Below, piece after piece: positions 6,942-8,757 of a DNA stretch of 8,757 bases. The first letter of the stretch is position 1. Every line of letters begins with the position of its first letter. The DNA comes from an uncultured Porphyromonadaceae bacterium. Its GTDB lineage: Bacteria > Bacteroidota > Bacteroidia > Bacteroidales > Muribaculaceae. The position numbers were made by a program, and so were the translations under genes. The notes below the pieces were generated by a model. The model was given only the letters and a program-made list of their open reading frames with translations, searched no databases and had not been told where the DNA came from. The DNA is taken from positions 1-8,757 of the forward strand of contig URMA01000108.1 in assembly GCA_900548875.1 (NCBI GenBank). Reading direction: 5' to 3'.

Positions 6942-7439
6942 ATGGCAAAGAAACCGTTGACCTATGAAAATGCCCTGACGCGTGCCGCCAATCTGTGCGC
7001 GCGTGCCGAACATTGCCGTTTTGAAATAGCGGCCAAGCTCCGTCAGTGGGGAACGGACGTACAGGATGCGGAAAGAATCCTCGACTGGCTGGAAGACGGG
7101 GGGTTTATCAACGAGGAGCGTTTTGCCCAATCGTTTGTTCACGACAAATACCGTTTCGACGGCTGGGGCAGGACGAAAATACGCTATACGCTCCGACGCT
7201 ATGGGATAGGCGATGCGGCCGTGGAGGCTGCTTTTCGGGAAATTGACGAGGAAGAGTATGTCGGCATTCTCCGCACGTTGCTTGAAACGAAGTCGCGCCA
7301 TTCGGCAGAAACCGACCCTTATAAAAAGAAGGCGTCGCTGTTCCGCTATGCCATGTCACGCGGCTATGAGCCTCAGCTGATTTCGAAAATCGTGTCGGGA
7401 CTGGTAAGCGGTGCGGACGATTTTGATGTGGAGGAGTAA
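6942..7439 (+). CDS. recX: RecX-family regulator of RecA
   Basis: RecX proteins bind RecA filaments and limit their growth, restraining recombination and the SOS response. The product is 165 aa, a usual size, and is built of three-helix repeats as in the family: first 'RAEHCRFEIAAKLRQWG' (21-37), then 'DWLEDGGFINEERFAQSF' (48-65) continuing to 'GWGRTKIRYTLRRYGI' (74-89), and a third around 'KKKASLFRYAMSRGY' (128-142). The GF-[IV]-N-[ED]-x-RFA pattern is the best family signature. The start at 6942 is 6 bp after the prmC stop; an ATG overlapping that stop (6935) is out of frame and ends after 10 codons. recA is not in the window. Its position between prmC and comF suggests shared transcription rather than a local SOS promoter. 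Confidence 0.9.
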   Translation: MAKKPLTYENALTRAANLCARAEHCRFEIAAKLRQWGTDVQDAERILDWLEDGGFINEERFAQSFVHDKYRFDGWGRTKIRYTLRRYGIGDAAVEAAFREIDEEEYVGILRTLLETKSRHSAETDPYKKKASLFRYAMSRGYEPQLISKIVSGLVSGADDFDVEE

Positions 7440-7442
7440 CTT

Positions 7443-8141
7443 ATGCGGACGGAACGGCTGAAAACGGTGACGGATGCCTTGCGCGGACTGTTGTTCCCGC
7501 AGTGTTGCCCCGTGTGCCGTCGGGCCTTGTCGGAAGGCGAAGGGCGCGTGTGCCGGCAATGTATGGAAACGCTTCCCCGTCTGAGTTTTCGTCCGGACAG
7601 AATGAATGAAGTGGAGGAGGTGTTTGCCGGCAGCAGGGTGGTGACGCGCGCTTTTTCCCTGTTCCGTTATCACCGGAGCAGCGATTATGCCGGAATTATC
7701 AAGGAAATCAAATATTACAACAATCCTCAGCTGGCGGAATTTTTGGGAGAAACATTTGCCGCAGAGATGATGGCGCAGGGATTTTTCGACGGACTGGATG
7801 CCATTGTCTATGTGCCGCTTCACCCCCGTAAGGAAAGCCGGCGCGGCTATAATCAGAGCCGCCACATAGCCTGTGGAATGTCCCGTGCGAGCGGTGTGCC
7901 GGTGGAGGATTTCCTCCGTGCCGACCTGCCTCATCGGTCGCAGACCAACAAGACGCTCGAACAGCGCAGGAAAAACGTGGAAGGCATCTTTTCCGCTTCT
8001 CCAGAGGTGGCGGGCAAAAGACTGCTGCTTGTCGACGATGTGATAACGACCGGTTCGACAATGCTTGCCTGTTGCGACGCCTTGCAGCGTTTGGGAGTGA
8101 CGGAAGTGAGAATCCTGTCGCTGGCCTTTGCCAACCTTTAG
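7443..8141 (+). CDS. ComF-family protein (zinc-finger phosphoribosyltransferase-like)
   Basis: This 232-aa protein resembles ComFC/GntX, which in naturally competent bacteria is needed for DNA uptake; its biochemical role in Bacteroidetes is not settled. The N terminus carries a four-cysteine zinc-binding pattern, CCPVC (21-25) and CRQC (37-40). The C-terminal part is a type I phosphoribosyltransferase fold: VPLHPRKESRRGYNQS (124-139), the family-typical QTNKTLEQRRKNVEGIF (167-183), and the PRPP loop LLLVDDVITTGSTM (194-207). All key pieces are intact. It begins 3 bp after the recX stop, so translational coupling is plausible. No other competence genes are present, so no competence role can be inferred from context. 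The next gene, pyrE, also has a PRPP loop but belongs to a different family. Confidence 0.93.
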   Translation: MRTERLKTVTDALRGLLFPQCCPVCRRALSEGEGRVCRQCMETLPRLSFRPDRMNEVEEVFAGSRVVTRAFSLFRYHRSSDYAGIIKEIKYYNNPQLAEFLGETFAAEMMAQGFFDGLDAIVYVPLHPRKESRRGYNQSRHIACGMSRASGVPVEDFLRADLPHRSQTNKTLEQRRKNVEGIFSASPEVAGKRLLLVDDVITTGSTMLACCDALQRLGVTEVRILSLAFANL

Positions 8142-8362
8142 TCCCAAACCGGTTCTTGTGCCGCCCGTCATGAATTTACGCTTGATGGCGAGTTTTTTGA
8201 TAAAAATTGTCGCAAATGGAAGATTGAAAAGTAAAAAATAGGAAAAAACACTATTTGCTAATTTAAAAATATATAACTTTGCAGTTGATAAACCTGTTCG
8301 GCTTTTGGATTTTTTCCGTCCGATACGAATGTGGCTTTATTCAAACTTAAACACTTCGAAAA
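8142..8362. other. 221-bp AT-rich intergenic region between comF and pyrE
   Basis: The first ~100 bp after the comF stop hold no GC-rich hairpin followed by a T-run; the only symmetric elements seen are AACCGGTT (about 8148-8155) and a TTTTTGATAAAAA stretch (about 8192-8204), neither a convincing terminator. The remainder is strongly AT-rich and carries the candidate pyrE promoter, then a leader of about 75 nt with a run of six T (8310-8315). A 24-codon frame from the ATG at 8170 has no supporting features. Confidence 0.5.
8254..8288 (+). promoter_or_regulatory. Candidate pyrE promoter
   Basis: TAACTTTG (8274-8281) matches the Bacteroidetes -7 consensus TAnnTTTG and continues as TAACTTTGCA, the same ten bases as the DUF6242 operon promoter candidate. 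A TTTG at 8254-8257 could serve as the -33 element, though its 16-bp spacer is a few bases shorter than the usual ~19. An A/T-rich stretch precedes it. Transcription would start near 8286, leaving a leader of roughly 75 nt before the ATG at 8363. This suggests pyrE can be expressed separately from prmC-recX-comF. Confidence 0.6.
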
Positions 8363-8757
8363 ATGAAACAATTAGATCGTATCTTAGCTGAAAAACTTTT
8401 GAAAATTAGTGCAATCAAATTGCAGCCGGATAATCCTTTCACTTGGGCATCGGGATGGAATTCACCGATTTATACGGACAACCGCAAAACTTTGTCGTAT
8501 CCTGAAGTCAGAAATTTCATCAAGGTCGAGCTCACTCGCCTTATCATGGAAAATTTCGGCGAAGTGGAGGTTGTGGCTGGTGTTGCAACAGGAGCTATTG
8601 CACAAGGAGCTTTGGTAGCAGAAACGATGGGACTTCCCTATATATATGTCCGTTCATCTCCAAAGGACCACGGATTGGAAAACTTGATTGAAGGTAATTT
8701 GAAACCGGGCCAGAAAGTGGTGGTTATCGAAGACCTGATTTCAACAGGCGGCAGCAG
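8363..8757 (+). CDS. pyrE: PyrE, orotate phosphoribosyltransferase (partial, 3' end beyond window)
   Basis: PyrE joins orotate to PRPP to give orotidine 5'-monophosphate, the fifth step of de novo UMP synthesis, in the cytosol. The first 131 codons are present, more than half of a usual ~210-aa protein. Visible motifs: FTWASGWNSPIYTDNR (26-41, matching the family's SG-x-x-SP-x-Y orotate-side motif), VAGVATGAIAQGALVAE (71-87), the flexible catalytic loop segment RSSPKDHGLENLIEG (97-111, with K101-D-H-G), and the PRPP-binding loop VVVIEDLISTGGS (119-131), where the window ends. The start at 8363 gives the standard short lead into the fold. Its own promoter candidate lies ~80 bp upstream. By eye its codons are more AT-rich than those of prmC-recX-comF. 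Confidence 0.96.
   Translation, partial: MKQLDRILAEKLLKISAIKLQPDNPFTWASGWNSPIYTDNRKTLSYPEVRNFIKVELTRLIMENFGEVEVVAGVATGAIAQGALVAETMGLPYIYVRSSPKDHGLENLIEGNLKPGQKVVVIEDLISTGGS

Noticed and set aside
6276..7301. A 341-codon open frame on the minus strand
   Set aside because: It is antisense to both prmC and recX, crosses their boundary, and its translation resembles no known protein; codon structure of the sense genes explains it.
7356..8171. A 271-codon open frame on the minus strand
   Set aside because: It is antisense to the end of recX and all of comF, whose motifs are intact; its His/Arg/Gln-rich translation is typical of a reversed coding strand.
8142..8210. Terminator for the prmC-recX-comF operon
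   Set aside because: AACCGGTT and TTTTTGATAAAAA are symmetric but lack a GC-rich stem directly followed by T residues.
8170..8241. A short frame after comF beginning MNLRLMASFLIKIV
   Set aside because: Only about 24 codons, no conserved features or ribosome-binding context, and it lies in drifting AT-rich intergenic sequence.
6069..8757. A novel defence or nucleotide-signalling cassette built from RecX, ComF and the PRPP-binding PyrE
   Set aside because: Each gene matches a standard housekeeping family with normal length and motifs, pyrE has its own promoter candidate, and no effector, nuclease or mobile-element trace accompanies them.

Overview
The window is an ordinary-looking stretch of core chromosome from a member of the Bacteroidales, most likely Bacteroides or a close relative. 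The evidence is the protein families present (DUF6242 lipoprotein, DUF6089 outer-membrane protein, a BamA with a Gly/Tyr-rich loop), the absence of clear Shine-Dalgarno sequences, and promoter-like TAnnTTTG boxes of the Bacteroidetes type. No mobile element, CRISPR array, rRNA or tRNA gene was seen.

Minus-strand left block (positions 1-4791, read right to left): a DUF6242 surface-type lipoprotein, a DUF6089 small outer-membrane beta-barrel protein, uppS (undecaprenyl diphosphate synthase) and the 5' two-thirds of bamA (outer-membrane protein insertase, cut by the window edge). Gaps are 58, 10 and 20 bp, so this reads as one envelope-biogenesis operon. A Bacteroidetes-type -7 box (TAACTTTG) lies about 30 bp ahead of the first gene.

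Centre (4792-6068): a 201-bp AT-rich spacer, then ribD on the minus strand (bifunctional riboflavin deaminase/reductase). Only 32 bp separate the ribD start from the divergent prmC start, and that gap holds a perfect TAnnTTTG box placed so close to the prmC ATG that a leaderless or nearly leaderless prmC mRNA is predicted.

Plus-strand right block (6069-8757): prmC (release-factor glutamine methyltransferase), recX (RecA modulator) and a comF-family phosphoribosyltransferase, with gaps of 6 and 3 bp, form a compact operon. A 221-bp AT-rich spacer with its own TAACTTTG box follows, then pyrE (orotate phosphoribosyltransferase), cut by the right edge just inside its PRPP-binding loop.

Every part of the window is explained by recognisable housekeeping or lineage-typical genes plus short promoter regions. 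I do not see an undescribed defence, mobile or biosynthetic system. The points most worth a second look are the Gly/Tyr repeat loop in BamA, the overlapping ribD/prmC divergent promoter region, and the two uncharacterised envelope proteins (DUF6242, DUF6089) sharing an apparent operon with uppS and bamA.
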